Made by a program: the position numbers and the translations under genes. From Eubacteriales bacterium OttesenSCG-928-K08 (GTDB taxonomy: Bacteria > Bacillota > Clostridia > Christensenellales > CAG-138), in the NCBI GenBank assembly GCA_030266105.1, contig JAJDHH010000004.1:1-64000 (forward strand): a stretch of DNA of 64,000 nt. Direction: 5' to 3'. The notes beneath the pieces are model-generated. The model had not been told where the DNA came from and made no database searches. It saw only the letters and a program-made list of their open reading frames with translations. Of the stretch, positions 29,174-37,966 are shown piece after piece; positions within the stretch are counted from its first letter, which is position 1; every line of letters begins with the position of its first letter.

Positions 29174-30382
29174 CTATTTTTCAGCCATCAACCTTTTTTC
29201 AAAATAATCCTCCAGCTGTTTAAGGGCCTCGTTTATGCCGCCCGTCAGCTTTGCGCTTCCCTGCGCAAGCGCCTGCCTGCCGCCGCCGCGTGCATTTAGC
29301 GCAGCGTTAACGATCGGCGCAAATTCGCCCATATCATGCTTCAGGTTTTCTGAGCGGCAAAGCACATAATTAACATTTTCGCCCTCGCTTGCAAGCAGCA
29401 GCGAAAAAACAGAGGGCTGCTTGCAAAGCGCAAGCGCAAGCGGCCTAAGCTGGCTTGCCGCCGTATCAAGCTGCTTGACTATGAGCCTGACGCGGCCAGC
29501 CTGCCTTGCGTTTTCGCTAAGCTCCTCCATTATGTAAGCGTTAAGCTTTGCGTTTAGTATGCCGTTTTCGCGCTTTAGCGCGGCCATTTGCTGCTGCTGC
29601 TTTTGGATCGCGGCGATCAAATCCCCCGCCTGGCATGAATAAGACCTTGCAAGCTCGGATACGATGTTTTGAATGCTCCGGCTGTGGGCGTTGGCGCGTT
29701 TGCCGCAAACGAATGTGAGGCGCTCGCCGCCCTTGTAATGGTCGGCGGCGGTTATTAAAATGGAGCCTATCTCTCCCGTGTTTTTAACATGTGTGCCGCA
29801 GCATGTGCAGCTATCCCCGCCGGGCATGTAAACAATGCGGATTATGCCCTCAAGGCCCGCAGCGCGTTTTCGCAGCGGAATATCATCAAGTTCGTCAGGC
29901 TGCGCGTAGCGTATAAACACGGGCAGGTTTTCAAGTATCAGCTCATTTGTGCGCTCTTCGAGCGTTTTTACCTGTGAAGCATCCAGCGGAATGTCGATAT
30001 CGATCGTGCAATATGTTGCCGCCATGTGAAAGCCCACATTTATTGCGCCAAAAAGCTCCTTTGCCGCAAACGAAAGCAGGTGTTCTCCCGCATGCTGGCG
30101 CATGTGGTCTAGCCTTCGTGGCCAATCGATCTTTGCTGTTACAATATCGCCAACGTTAAGGGGCTTTTGCGTAATGTGCAGCACGCGCTCGTTTTCCTCG
30201 CGCACATCAATCACGGGGATATCCCCTAAAAAACCCGTGTCGTGAGGCTGCCCGCCGCCCGTGGGGTAAAAAACTGTTTCGTTAAGCTCCACAGCGTAAT
30301 TATCCTCAAAAGCAGCGCAAGCGGTTACAACCGCTTCGATTTGGGTCAGGTAGCTATCATCAAGATATAATTTTTTTGTCAT
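29174..30382 (-). CDS. AlaX-type trans-editing protein (AlaRS editing domain plus DHHA1)
   Basis: A stand-alone relative of the alanyl-tRNA synthetase editing domain that should hydrolyse mischarged Ser- or Gly-tRNA(Ala). The zinc motifs are present: HxxxH as His97/His101 in RQHAGEHLL and CxxxH as Cys194/His198 in CTCCGTHV. The N-terminal GGGQPxDTG signature and the C-terminal DHHA1-like domain (NARGGGRQALAQGSAK) make it the long form, about 400 residues. A coiled coil rich in Gln lies between. AAGGAG precedes the ATG. It follows an AEC transporter gene by 39 bases on the same strand, probably as one operon. Confidence 0.9.
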   Translation of the reverse strand: MTKKLYLDDSYLTQIEAVVTACAAFEDNYAVELNETVFYPTGGGQPHDTGFLGDIPVIDVREENERVLHITQKPLNVGDIVTAKIDWPRRLDHMRQHAGEHLLSFAAKELFGAINVGFHMAATYCTIDIDIPLDASQVKTLEERTNELILENLPVFIRYAQPDELDDIPLRKRAAGLEGIIRIVYMPGGDSCTCCGTHVKNTGEIGSILITAADHYKGGERLTFVCGKRANAHSRSIQNIVSELARSYSCQAGDLIAAIQKQQQQMAALKRENGILNAKLNAYIMEELSENARQAGRVRLIVKQLDTAASQLRPLALALCKQPSVFSLLLASEGENVNYVLCRSENLKHDMGEFAPIVNAALNARGGGRQALAQGSAKLTGGINEALKQLEDYFEKRLMAEK

Positions 30383-30421
30383 ATCAAAAACTCCTTCGAG
30401 GCGGTCGCGTGCGGGGTATGC

Positions 30422-31369
30422 CTACAAAAGGCCCAAAAAGCCAAGGCCGCTCAAAAACAAAAATATGGTGATTAAGGAAAACACCGATGTAAACACAACA
30501 ATTTCGCTTGCAAGCTCTGCATCGGCGCCCACCGCCTGCGCCATGGGGAAGCTGCTCACAGCAGTGGGCGGTGCAAACGTGATGAGCACCGCAACAAGCA
30601 TCGCCCCGCGAAAGCCCATGCCAACAGCTATGGATAAAAACACAACTGGAATAATAACAAGCTTTGTTAAAACACACCAAAGCAACACCTTGCGGTTGCT
30701 CGCCGCCGCACTGAATGAAAACGATGCGCCCAGAATAAAAAACGAGAGCGGGGTTGTGCAATCCGCCAGCGCCCAAGCCGCGCTTTTAACAAACCCGGGC
30801 AGGTTTATGTTCAAAAGATTAAATGCTATACCCAGCACGATGCTTATTAGCGGCGGGTTTGTGGCGATGTTTTTTAGTATTTTGCGCCATTGCGGTTTCC
30901 CATCACGGTGCATCTCCAGCACGATTACGCTTAGTATGTTGATTGTGGGTACGGCAAACGCCAGCGCCATAGCTACCGGCGTAATCGCGCTTTCTTCATA
31001 GAGCGCCAGCGCGATTGGGATGCCAAATATCGCCGTGTTGGCGCGATACGCGCCCTGTATGATTACGCCGCGCCGCTCCGGCTTTTTTTCCAGCCGGGGA
31101 ACTATTATGCACAGCACCAAAAAGGATAATACTAACCCGCCACTTGAAAGCAGGCACATTTTCAACATATCCGGCGTAAACGCATAAGTAAAATCGCTCG
31201 AATACATGCTGCGAAAAAGCAACATCGGCAGCATTATGCGAAAAAGCATCTTGTTGGTGGTTTGAACCCAGCCTGAGCTTAGCTTGAGAATGTTGCGGCA
31301 CAAATGCCCCAGCGTCATAATGGTGAAAAGTGGAAGTATTATACCCGCGGAAAGTAAAAGATTTTGCAT
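30422..31369 (-). CDS. AEC-family (auxin efflux carrier-like) transporter
   Basis: An integral membrane protein of 315 residues with about ten hydrophobic segments and the AEC/malonate-carrier layout: first helices LLLSAGIILPLFTIMTLGHLC, a central INLPGFVKSAAWALADCTTPLSFFILGASF and a C-terminal AVLITFAPPTAVSSFPMAQAVG. Bacterial members export or import small carboxylates or amino acids; the substrate is not readable. It is the first gene of a likely operon with the AlaX-like protein and is divergent from the nucleotidyltransferase gene. Confidence 0.88.
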   Translation of the reverse strand: MQNLLLSAGIILPLFTIMTLGHLCRNILKLSSGWVQTTNKMLFRIMLPMLLFRSMYSSDFTYAFTPDMLKMCLLSSGGLVLSFLVLCIIVPRLEKKPERRGVIIQGAYRANTAIFGIPIALALYEESAITPVAMALAFAVPTINILSVIVLEMHRDGKPQWRKILKNIATNPPLISIVLGIAFNLLNINLPGFVKSAAWALADCTTPLSFFILGASFSFSAAASNRKVLLWCVLTKLVIIPVVFLSIAVGMGFRGAMLVAVLITFAPPTAVSSFPMAQAVGADAELASEIVVFTSVFSLITIFLFLSGLGFLGLL

Positions 31370-31565
31370 AGTTTTTGTCCTTTAAGGCATTCCACTGAAG
31401 TATAGCACAGTTGCCCGGTTTTTCACAGAAATCTTTCACAAAAAAACCGATGCGCCGCTGAATTTTCCCCAAATACGCCCGCGTTTAGCCGGGCTATACT
31501 TTAATGGATAAATCAGGTATAATGCACTTAATCGTATCCCCCATTACATACTAAGGAGAATAAAA

Positions 31566-32474
31566 TTGAAAAAGCTCACACTTGTGATACTCGCTGCAGG
31601 CATGAGCAGCCGCTATGGCAGCCTTAAACAGATTGTGCCGGTGGATGAATACGGCAACCTGCTTATCGACTATTCGATATTCGATGCACTAAGCGCAGGC
31701 TTTTCGCGTGTGCTTTTTATAATCAAGCATGAATTTGAGAAGGAGTTTCGCGAGCTAATTGGCGACCGCATCGCAAAACAAGCACAGGTTGATTACGCCT
31801 TTCAGGAGCTTTCGATGCTGCCTGAAGGTTTTAGCTTGCCGCAGGGCCGCACAAAACCCTGGGGCACAACGCATGCGCTTTTGTGCTGCAAGGGTCAGCT
31901 AAACGAGCCATTCGCCGTTATAAATGCCGATGATTATTATGGGCCCGATGCTTATGTGGAGCTTGCCAATTACCTTAACGCGCCTCGCGGCAAAAACGAG
32001 CACACGATGGTTGGCTACTCAGTCAAAAACACATTAAGCGGGCACGGTGCGCTTACACGCGGGCTTTGTGAGATTGATGAGCATGGCTATCTTTTGAGCA
32101 TAGATGAGCTGCGCGGCGTTTCAAAGCTTGGGGATGGCGGAGTTTACGAGCGAAATGGCGAGCGCATCGTGCTGGAGCCCGATGCGCCCATATCCATGAA
32201 CATTTGGGGTTTTCATCCGGATATTATGCCGCTTATTGAGGATGGTTTTCCCCGCTTTTTAGAGCGTGCGCTTGAAGAAAACCCGCTTACCTGCGAATAC
32301 CTGCTGCCAACAACCATGTGCGGCTTTGTTGAAAGCGGGGCTGTGCGCGTGCGTGTGCTTCGCGCAAGCGAGCGTTGGTTTGGCATGACATTTAAAGAGG
32401 ATCTGCCCGTTGTTCGCGCAGCGCTTCGCAAGCTCAAAGATGACGGCGCGTATAAAGAAAAACTATGGAACTAA
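31566..32474 (+). CDS. Sugar-phosphate nucleotidyltransferase-like protein
   Basis: A Rossmann-like nucleotidyltransferase, 302 residues. The N-terminal nucleotide-binding signature is LVILAAGMSSRYGSLKQ, and the metal-binding site lies in INADDYYG. The body resembles NTP-transferase family members that make NDP-sugars; the C-terminal part (MNIWGFHPDIMPLIEDGF) is typical of short uncharacterised members. The start is a TTG after AAGGAGA. It ends at a strong bidirectional terminator and stands alone. Confidence 0.85.
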   Translation: MKKLTLVILAAGMSSRYGSLKQIVPVDEYGNLLIDYSIFDALSAGFSRVLFIIKHEFEKEFRELIGDRIAKQAQVDYAFQELSMLPEGFSLPQGRTKPWGTTHALLCCKGQLNEPFAVINADDYYGPDAYVELANYLNAPRGKNEHTMVGYSVKNTLSGHGALTRGLCEIDEHGYLLSIDELRGVSKLGDGGVYERNGERIVLEPDAPISMNIWGFHPDIMPLIEDGFPRFLERALEENPLTCEYLLPTTMCGFVESGAVRVRVLRASERWFGMTFKEDLPVVRAALRKLKDDGAYKEKLWN

Positions 32475-32478
32475 CAAG

Positions 32479-32518
32479 TTTCAAAAAAGTGCGGCGAAGC
32501 CGCCGCACTTTTTTGAAA
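32479..32518 (+). terminator. Bidirectional terminator after the nucleotidyltransferase
   Basis: TTTCAAAAAAGTGCGGCG and its near-perfect complement around AAGCC. A and T arms allow termination in both directions. Confidence 0.85.
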
Positions 32519-32520
32519 AT

Positions 32521-32543
32521 AAAAAAGGGCCTAGCCCTTTTTT
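32521..32543 (-). terminator. Terminator of the E2-like acyltransferase gene
   Basis: AAAAAAGGGC-CTA-GCCCTTTTTT, six bases past the stop of the minus-strand gene; symmetric, so it may also serve the plus strand. Confidence 0.85.
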
Positions 32544-32548
32544 ATATT

Positions 32549-33451
32549 TTATATATCTATTCGTGGTTTATCCACTCCATCGTCAATAATCACCTGCGCG
32601 GGCGGCTCAAGCAGCTGCTCGGGGTTTGCAAGGAAGCGGCGCAGCAGTTTCATCGATGCCGCGTAATAATGCCCATCGCACACGCGCTCATCAGTCACAA
32701 ACTTCAGGCCGATAAATCTTTTGACCTCCCGCTCGCCGGTGCCGCTAACGGTGTGGATGCGGGTTTTGTTGCCCATTGCAACAAACACGCTGCATGTGCC
32801 AAACTCATACAGGTGGTGATATATCGGGCCGATGCCAAGCGAACCAAGGTTTGTTAAAAACAGGCCGCAATGCCAGGGGCTCGCTTTGTTGATGGCCTTT
32901 GGCAGCAGGCCGACCTTATCCAGGTTGTGCATTAAAAAGGCCGCAAAACGCACAACAAACGAAGGCAGCATCCTGAAAATGCGCGATAGTTTGTCGGATG
33001 AGTTTTGTGTGCCCACGGGAATATTATCTTCTATTATTTTTGTCATGCGCTCCACAACATCATAGACTGTGTCGGTGGGCTCAAATTCGGGCTTTACGAG
33101 CGTTTCCTCGCCACGATCGCTTACGGTGCGCTTTATCACCAGCGACATTGAAATGCTGTTGCGCGCATAAATTTTGTTCCATACAACAAAGCGGTTGAGG
33201 TATGGCCTGTGCGCATACATGCGTATGAGCGCGGCGATTATAACATGCATAAATGTAAGATCGGGAATTTCGGATTTATATTTGCGCACAAATGCTTCTA
33301 TGTTTTCAATGGGAATGTTTTCCTCGAAAAAGTTCTGTGAATCTATGCGGGTACGAAGTATGAAAGGTATGATGCCAAAAACAGCGTCCACATTACGCAC
33401 ACGCCAGCCATCGTATCTGTCGAATAACCCCTTTTTGAATGTATTCTGCAA
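32549..33451 (-). CDS. Stand-alone 2-oxo acid dehydrogenase E2-type acyltransferase domain
   Basis: A 300-residue protein with the CAT/E2 catalytic fold but no lipoyl or E1-binding domain. Family-like stretches are LTFMHVIIAALIRM, FLTNLGSLGIGPIYHHLYEFG and KFIGLKFVTDERVCDGHYYAASMKLL. The usual catalytic motif is HxxxDG; here it reads ERVCDG, so the histidine is Glu255. Such proteins occur alone in Clostridia and Actinobacteria with unknown substrates. The loss of His argues against classic E2 chemistry. The start is a TTG with GAGGG upstream. A family A repeat lies beyond its 5' end. Confidence 0.8.
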   Translation of the reverse strand: MQNTFKKGLFDRYDGWRVRNVDAVFGIIPFILRTRIDSQNFFEENIPIENIEAFVRKYKSEIPDLTFMHVIIAALIRMYAHRPYLNRFVVWNKIYARNSISMSLVIKRTVSDRGEETLVKPEFEPTDTVYDVVERMTKIIEDNIPVGTQNSSDKLSRIFRMLPSFVVRFAAFLMHNLDKVGLLPKAINKASPWHCGLFLTNLGSLGIGPIYHHLYEFGTCSVFVAMGNKTRIHTVSGTGEREVKRFIGLKFVTDERVCDGHYYAASMKLLRRFLANPEQLLEPPAQVIIDDGVDKPRIDI

Positions 33452-33570
33452 TCCCTCACCCTCCCCTATAGTCTATGACTGATGATAACATACATGCTAT
33501 AAAAAACTCAAGGGAAAGCATTGGTAAGGCAATTAGTGGGGCGATGATGATTTCTTTGTGAATAAAAAAA

Positions 33571-33726
33571 GGGGGTGCAGGAGTCGAAGCTGAGCGCTGC
33601 CAGTGACAGAGGCAGCGAAGCGAAAGACCAGTGAGGCAAGGAGCGGCTTAGCGCGACTATGCCGAACTGGAAACGCCCCTGCTATTAAATAAAATAATCA
33701 TTCGTCGACGCCGTAGGCGGCGATAC
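33571..33726. repeat. Family A intergenic repeat, copy 2, with an inserted block
   Basis: It starts GGGGGTGCAGG and ends CGCCCCTGCTATTAAATAAAATAA, then the stem-loop TTCGTCGACGCC-GTA-GGCGGCGATAC (33705-33723). Compared with copy 3, about 90 extra bases sit inside the first hairpin; they match, inverted, a block at 61564-61685. It lies just past the stop of the minus-strand response regulator gene. Confidence 0.75.
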
Positions 33727-33729
33727 AAA

Positions 33730-35307
33730 TTATTCGCTTGTTGATCTTAACTCCCTTGGCGAAACCCCCATGTGCTTTTTGAAAAGGAAACGGAAATAGT
33801 TCGCATCCTGATAACCAACTGCAAACGCCACATCCGCCGAGCGTTTGTCCGTTTCAAGCAGCAGCTTTTTTGCCTGCTCCATACGCACACGCGTTAAAAA
33901 GCCAATGAAAGTTTCGCCTGTGTGCAGCGAAAACATTGAGCTGAAGTGGTTGGGGCTAAAACCGCAATAGGCGGCAACGGAGTTTAGTGAAAGGTCGCTC
34001 TCACCATAATGCTCGTATAGATATTCTTTTGCGCGCGCTATAACGCTGCCATAATGGTCGTCCTGCGCGCCGCCGCGAAAGGCGAGGAAACGCTCAAGCA
34101 TATCACGCGCGATCGAAATGAGCGCCTGCTCGGAGCTTGAAGCGCGAAGCAATGCGCCCGCATCATCAAGCTCAGGAAAAACAGCGTGCGCATCCCCGCC
34201 AAGCTCCTCAACAACACGCGCTGCGGCCATTAAAAGATCCATCAGCCAATAGTAACCATAAAGCACACTGTTCAGGTGAACATCGGAAAACCTGCTGCGC
34301 AGATCCAGCAAAATATCGTCAACATCCTGCGGTGTCGCATGCCGTAGGCGCTGGCTCACCGGCGCGCTAAGCGGCACAAAGCTTGCCGCGCCGCTTTGAA
34401 CATCCCCAAAGTTGATTACCGTGCCTGCGGGCAGGCCGCTCACACCACGCAAAAGGCCAAAAGCATTTTGGTAGGAGGAGGCGATTGCGCCCACACGCTC
34501 CACAACAGAACCAATCGCACTGACGATTGGCAGGTTGAGTGTGCGCTTTAACCGCTCCTGCAAAATTATCAAAAGCTCGTAGGTGATATCGTCAAGCTGC
34601 TCGTTTGTTTCGCCCTTTATGATTAGCGCCAGCCTGTCGCTCCCCCTAAGGCACCACAAAACATCGTTTCGCTCTGCAAGCGCCTCTTCAATTTCATCAC
34701 GCAAACGTGCGGAAACGCCGGGTGCGCTGTCAATTTGCAGATCAACAGCCACAGCAAGGTATTTTTTTGCGGGCAGGTCAATTTCATAGCTTGCCGCAAG
34801 CTCCATCGCGTCCGCTGTGTCGTGCGCGCCTGTTAAAAGCGAGTCGAGGAACGCATCCTTTAGCACCTGCTCATCCCTGTGCTCGCGCAGCCGTGTTGTG
34901 TTTGCCTGCATGGTTTGCACACGCTCGGCTTCAATCTGCTCCTCGATTTTGCGCAATGTATCCAGCAGCATTTTAGCATCAAAAGGTTTAAGCAGGTATT
35001 CAGCAACGCCTATGGAAATGGCCTGCTTTGCAAAATCGAACTCATCATAACCGCTGATGATCAGTATTTTCACCCAAGGCAGTGCGCGGCGAACCGCACG
35101 CGAAAGCGAAAGCCCATCCATAAAAGGCATTTTGATGTCGGTCACCAAAATGTCCGGCTTAAGCTCAAGTATGGCTGAAAGCGCCATCTCGCCATCCTCC
35201 GCCTCTCCGCACAGGGAGAAGCTTTCTGAATTTTCAAGGCAGTTTCTTATGCCTTCGCGGACGATCATTTCATCCTCCGCCACAAATACCTGATAGGGGC
35301 TTGGCAA
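33730..35307 (-). CDS. YesN-type response regulator with AraC DNA-binding domain
   Basis: A 525-residue transcription factor. The receiver domain has phospho-acceptor Asp57 in DILVTDIKMPFMDG and the conserved lysine in YLLKPFDAK. A middle region of about 270 residues follows, and the C-terminus holds an AraC double helix-turn-helix (SLNSVAAYCGFSPNHFSSMF ... DVAFAVGYQDANYFRFLFKKHMG). The start is a TTG with AAGGAGG seven bases upstream. It lies 21 bases after the kinase gene and should be its partner. Likely targets are the divergent importer genes at 38-44.6 kb. Confidence 0.94.
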   Translation of the reverse strand: MPSPYQVFVAEDEMIVREGIRNCLENSESFSLCGEAEDGEMALSAILELKPDILVTDIKMPFMDGLSLSRAVRRALPWVKILIISGYDEFDFAKQAISIGVAEYLLKPFDAKMLLDTLRKIEEQIEAERVQTMQANTTRLREHRDEQVLKDAFLDSLLTGAHDTADAMELAASYEIDLPAKKYLAVAVDLQIDSAPGVSARLRDEIEEALAERNDVLWCLRGSDRLALIIKGETNEQLDDITYELLIILQERLKRTLNLPIVSAIGSVVERVGAIASSYQNAFGLLRGVSGLPAGTVINFGDVQSGAASFVPLSAPVSQRLRHATPQDVDDILLDLRSRFSDVHLNSVLYGYYWLMDLLMAAARVVEELGGDAHAVFPELDDAGALLRASSSEQALISIARDMLERFLAFRGGAQDDHYGSVIARAKEYLYEHYGESDLSLNSVAAYCGFSPNHFSSMFSLHTGETFIGFLTRVRMEQAKKLLLETDKRSADVAFAVGYQDANYFRFLFKKHMGVSPRELRSTSE

Positions 35308-35328
35308 GTTGCACCCTCCTTGCTTTTG

Positions 35329-36768
35329 TTATTCTTCCTGCTGGCGGGCGGGCAGCCGGAAAGAGATTTTTGTGCCCTTCTTAAATTCGCTTTCGATTTT
35401 TAAGCCGCCCGTACCGTAATAAAGACGTATGCGCCTGTTAACATTGTAAAGCCCGTAACCGCTCGTTTCGGGCGGATCCTCTCGCAAGATGGAACGCTCA
35501 AGCTGCTCCACCTGCAATTCGCTCATGCCTATGCCATCATCCTCCACAGCAAAGAGCATGCCTTTAGGGGTATCTTCACCCGTGATGCGGATGAGCCCGC
35601 CGCCGCGTTTGTTTTTGAGGCCGTGGTAGAGCGCGTTTTCAACAAGCGGCTGCAGCAAAAGCTTAAGCATTGAGCGCTCGAGCAAACCTTCCTCAACATT
35701 TATCTCATAGCGCAGTATGTTTTGATAGCGTACGCTTTGAATAACAAGATAATCCTCAATATGCTTAACCTCTTCTGCAACGCGGATAAAATCGCGCCCG
35801 CTGGATAATGCCACGCGGTAAAAATGCGAAAAAGCCATCGTGACCTCAACAACCTTTTCGTTGTAGCCGCCCTCGGCCAGCCAAACGATTGTGTCGAGCG
35901 TGTTGTAAAGAAAATGCGGGGTGATTTGCGCCTGCAGCGTGCGGATTTCCGCCTTTTTGAGGTTCTGCTGCTCATATATGCGCTCATCAAGCAGCGTGCG
36001 TATGCGCCCGCCCATGAGGTTGATGCTTTCTGTCACGCGGTTTAGCTCCTCAAGCCCGGGTGGAGGCACCTGGGTTTCAAGATCCCCGCGCAAAATGCGC
36101 TCAGCCATTGCCGCAAGCTCCGTGGCGGGGCGATCCGCAGCGCGCTTGAGCGTGCCATATGCAAAAAGCACAAGCACAATTATGCCCGCGGATAATATTG
36201 CGATAAACGCAAGCATCCACTTTGTGGTGCTTTGCATTGCGTTGTTTGCGGCCGCTATTGATTTTGTCTGCAGATATATGAACTCCTGCAGCGCATCATA
36301 TATGTTTGTCGCCACCTGGTTGATTTCATCCAGTGTGCGCTGCGCCGCAAAAACGGATTCCTGCGTGGCGGTCTGCTCGTGCAGCCTTTCAACATATTGG
36401 CGTAGTGTGCCGCTGCCCCTTAGCGCCGCCTCAATAAATTCCCAGCCCGCATCACCTGCCGCGCGAAGGTAAAGCACATTGAGCTCCGATTCGATGCTTT
36501 CGAGCACCTCCATGCTTTTGCTCTGCTCAAGCGTTACCCGGCCTGAAAGCAGCCGGAAGCTTTCCCTGCCGATTTCCTCCTTAGCGATCTGGCTCACATC
36601 GTTTGCGCGTTCGATATTGTTAATCTGCCTGTCATACTCGCTCGAAACGCTGTGCAGGTATAAAAGGCTCATGCCTGAAACGAGCGCAAAGCTAACAATT
36701 ATGGTGGTGAACACCATTTTCATAAGGTAGCGTATGCTTCGGCTTTGGAAGCGCTCAAATGGTTTCAT
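35329..36768 (-). CDS. YesM-type sensor histidine kinase
   Basis: A 479-residue kinase with membrane helices near residues 19-38 and 184-204 around a largely helical extracellular domain, then a HAMP-like region, the H-box LQAQITPHFLYNTLDTIVWL (His285) and an ATPase domain (LLLQPLVENALYHGLKNKRGGG; GYGLYNVNRRI). The extracellular domain is too short and helical for a sugar-binding fold, so it may sense through the binding lipoprotein encoded two bases upstream. Partner: the YesN-like regulator downstream. Confidence 0.93.
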   Translation of the reverse strand: MKPFERFQSRSIRYLMKMVFTTIIVSFALVSGMSLLYLHSVSSEYDRQINNIERANDVSQIAKEEIGRESFRLLSGRVTLEQSKSMEVLESIESELNVLYLRAAGDAGWEFIEAALRGSGTLRQYVERLHEQTATQESVFAAQRTLDEINQVATNIYDALQEFIYLQTKSIAAANNAMQSTTKWMLAFIAILSAGIIVLVLFAYGTLKRAADRPATELAAMAERILRGDLETQVPPPGLEELNRVTESINLMGGRIRTLLDERIYEQQNLKKAEIRTLQAQITPHFLYNTLDTIVWLAEGGYNEKVVEVTMAFSHFYRVALSSGRDFIRVAEEVKHIEDYLVIQSVRYQNILRYEINVEEGLLERSMLKLLLQPLVENALYHGLKNKRGGGLIRITGEDTPKGMLFAVEDDGIGMSELQVEQLERSILREDPPETSGYGLYNVNRRIRLYYGTGGLKIESEFKKGTKISFRLPARQQEE

Positions 36769-36770
36769 GG

Positions 36771-37742
36771 CTAGTACCCCTGGGGCGCAAGGGCGCTAAA
36801 ATCGAGCGTATTATCGAATAGGCGGCTCTCGAGGTAAATATCCTGCGTCGCCTGGCCCGAAACGAGCTTCATAACACAATCCATAACGGCCGAACCTACA
36901 TTGGGGTCGTTTTCGATTATGCAGTTGATTTTACCCTGCTCTAAAAGCTCGATTGCGTCCTGCTGGCCATCGTAGGATAAAATGAATATGTCATCACCCG
37001 GCGCGATGCCCGCCTCCTCCATCGCGGCGATTGCGCCAAGCGTCATGCTATCGCTATAGGATATTAAAATATCAGGCAGCCGCCCCGTAAGCAAATGCGC
37101 CGCCATGGCCTCGCGCGCGCGCGAATACATATAGTTGCAGCTCACTGTGTGATATATTTCATAACTGCCGCCGTAGGTAAAAATGCCGCGGATGCCGCGG
37201 CTGCGCTCCACGGTGTCGCTTGTTCCCACATTGCCGTGCAGCTCCATCACAAGTAGCTGTTCGGATTGGGGCGGCCTTTGCTCGCGCACATAAAATGCGG
37301 CCATGCGGCCCTGCTCAACATAATCTGCGCCGATGTAGGCGGCAACAACATCCTCAAGGTCGGTCTGCACATTGCGGTGCACCATCAAAACAGGCACGCC
37401 CGCCGCCTTGGCGTCGCGCAGCACATTATCCCAGCCGCGCAGCACAAGCGGGGAAACAACAATCGCATCCACCTGATAGGTGATAAGCGCGCGCATGGCC
37501 TGAATTTGCGCATCCAGCGTGCGATCCGTTTCGATTGTGATCAGTTGCACATCAAGCTCGTTTGCAGCCTCCACAATCGAGGCATGCACCCTGTCCCGCC
37601 AGGAGCTTTCGCTCAGGTGCTCAACAACACCAACAACAATTTGCCTGCTGGGGGGAGTTTGTTCGCTCACGGGCCTGCATGCGCAGCAAAGGAATAAAAG
37701 CAGCGTTAGCAAAACAGTCAGCGAAAATATTCTTTTTGCCAT
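36771..37742 (-). CDS. Sugar-binding lipoprotein (periplasmic-binding-protein/LacI-like fold), likely co-sensor
   Basis: A 323-residue lipoprotein (lipobox LCCAC) with the type I sugar-binding fold: IVVGVVEHLSESSWRD at the start, VDAIVVSPL in the first lobe and a late IIENDPNVGSAVMDCVMKL. It is the first gene of a tight trio with the YesM kinase (two-base gap) and YesN regulator, and no permease lies on its strand. Such trios act as three-component sugar sensors, the lipoprotein presenting ligand to the kinase. That function is inferred from context. A role as the binding protein of an importer is possible, but the opposite operon has its own. Confidence 0.88.
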   Translation of the reverse strand: MAKRIFSLTVLLTLLLFLCCACRPVSEQTPPSRQIVVGVVEHLSESSWRDRVHASIVEAANELDVQLITIETDRTLDAQIQAMRALITYQVDAIVVSPLVLRGWDNVLRDAKAAGVPVLMVHRNVQTDLEDVVAAYIGADYVEQGRMAAFYVREQRPPQSEQLLVMELHGNVGTSDTVERSRGIRGIFTYGGSYEIYHTVSCNYMYSRAREAMAAHLLTGRLPDILISYSDSMTLGAIAAMEEAGIAPGDDIFILSYDGQQDAIELLEQGKINCIIENDPNVGSAVMDCVMKLVSGQATQDIYLESRLFDNTLDFSALAPQGY

Positions 37743-37966
37743 AGACCCACCCCTTACTTCAGGTGTTGATATGTCACCTTAAATTATAGTATACGCAAAA
37801 CGCGGGGAATGCAAAGTTGATTTTTAATATGGTGGCGGAGTCTAATAAAATCGTTAAATGTAGAATTCTGTATAAAATGCAAACATTTCATTGGAAAAGC
37901 TGGCATTTAGAGGTATCATAGTATGCAGGCAAACAAGCCGCTTCATAACCGGCCGGAGGTAAGTTA

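Noticed and set aside
32549-33451. Chloramphenicol acetyltransferase
   Set aside because: The fold is related, but the CAT catalytic histidine motif is not present and the sequence is closer to stand-alone E2-like proteins.
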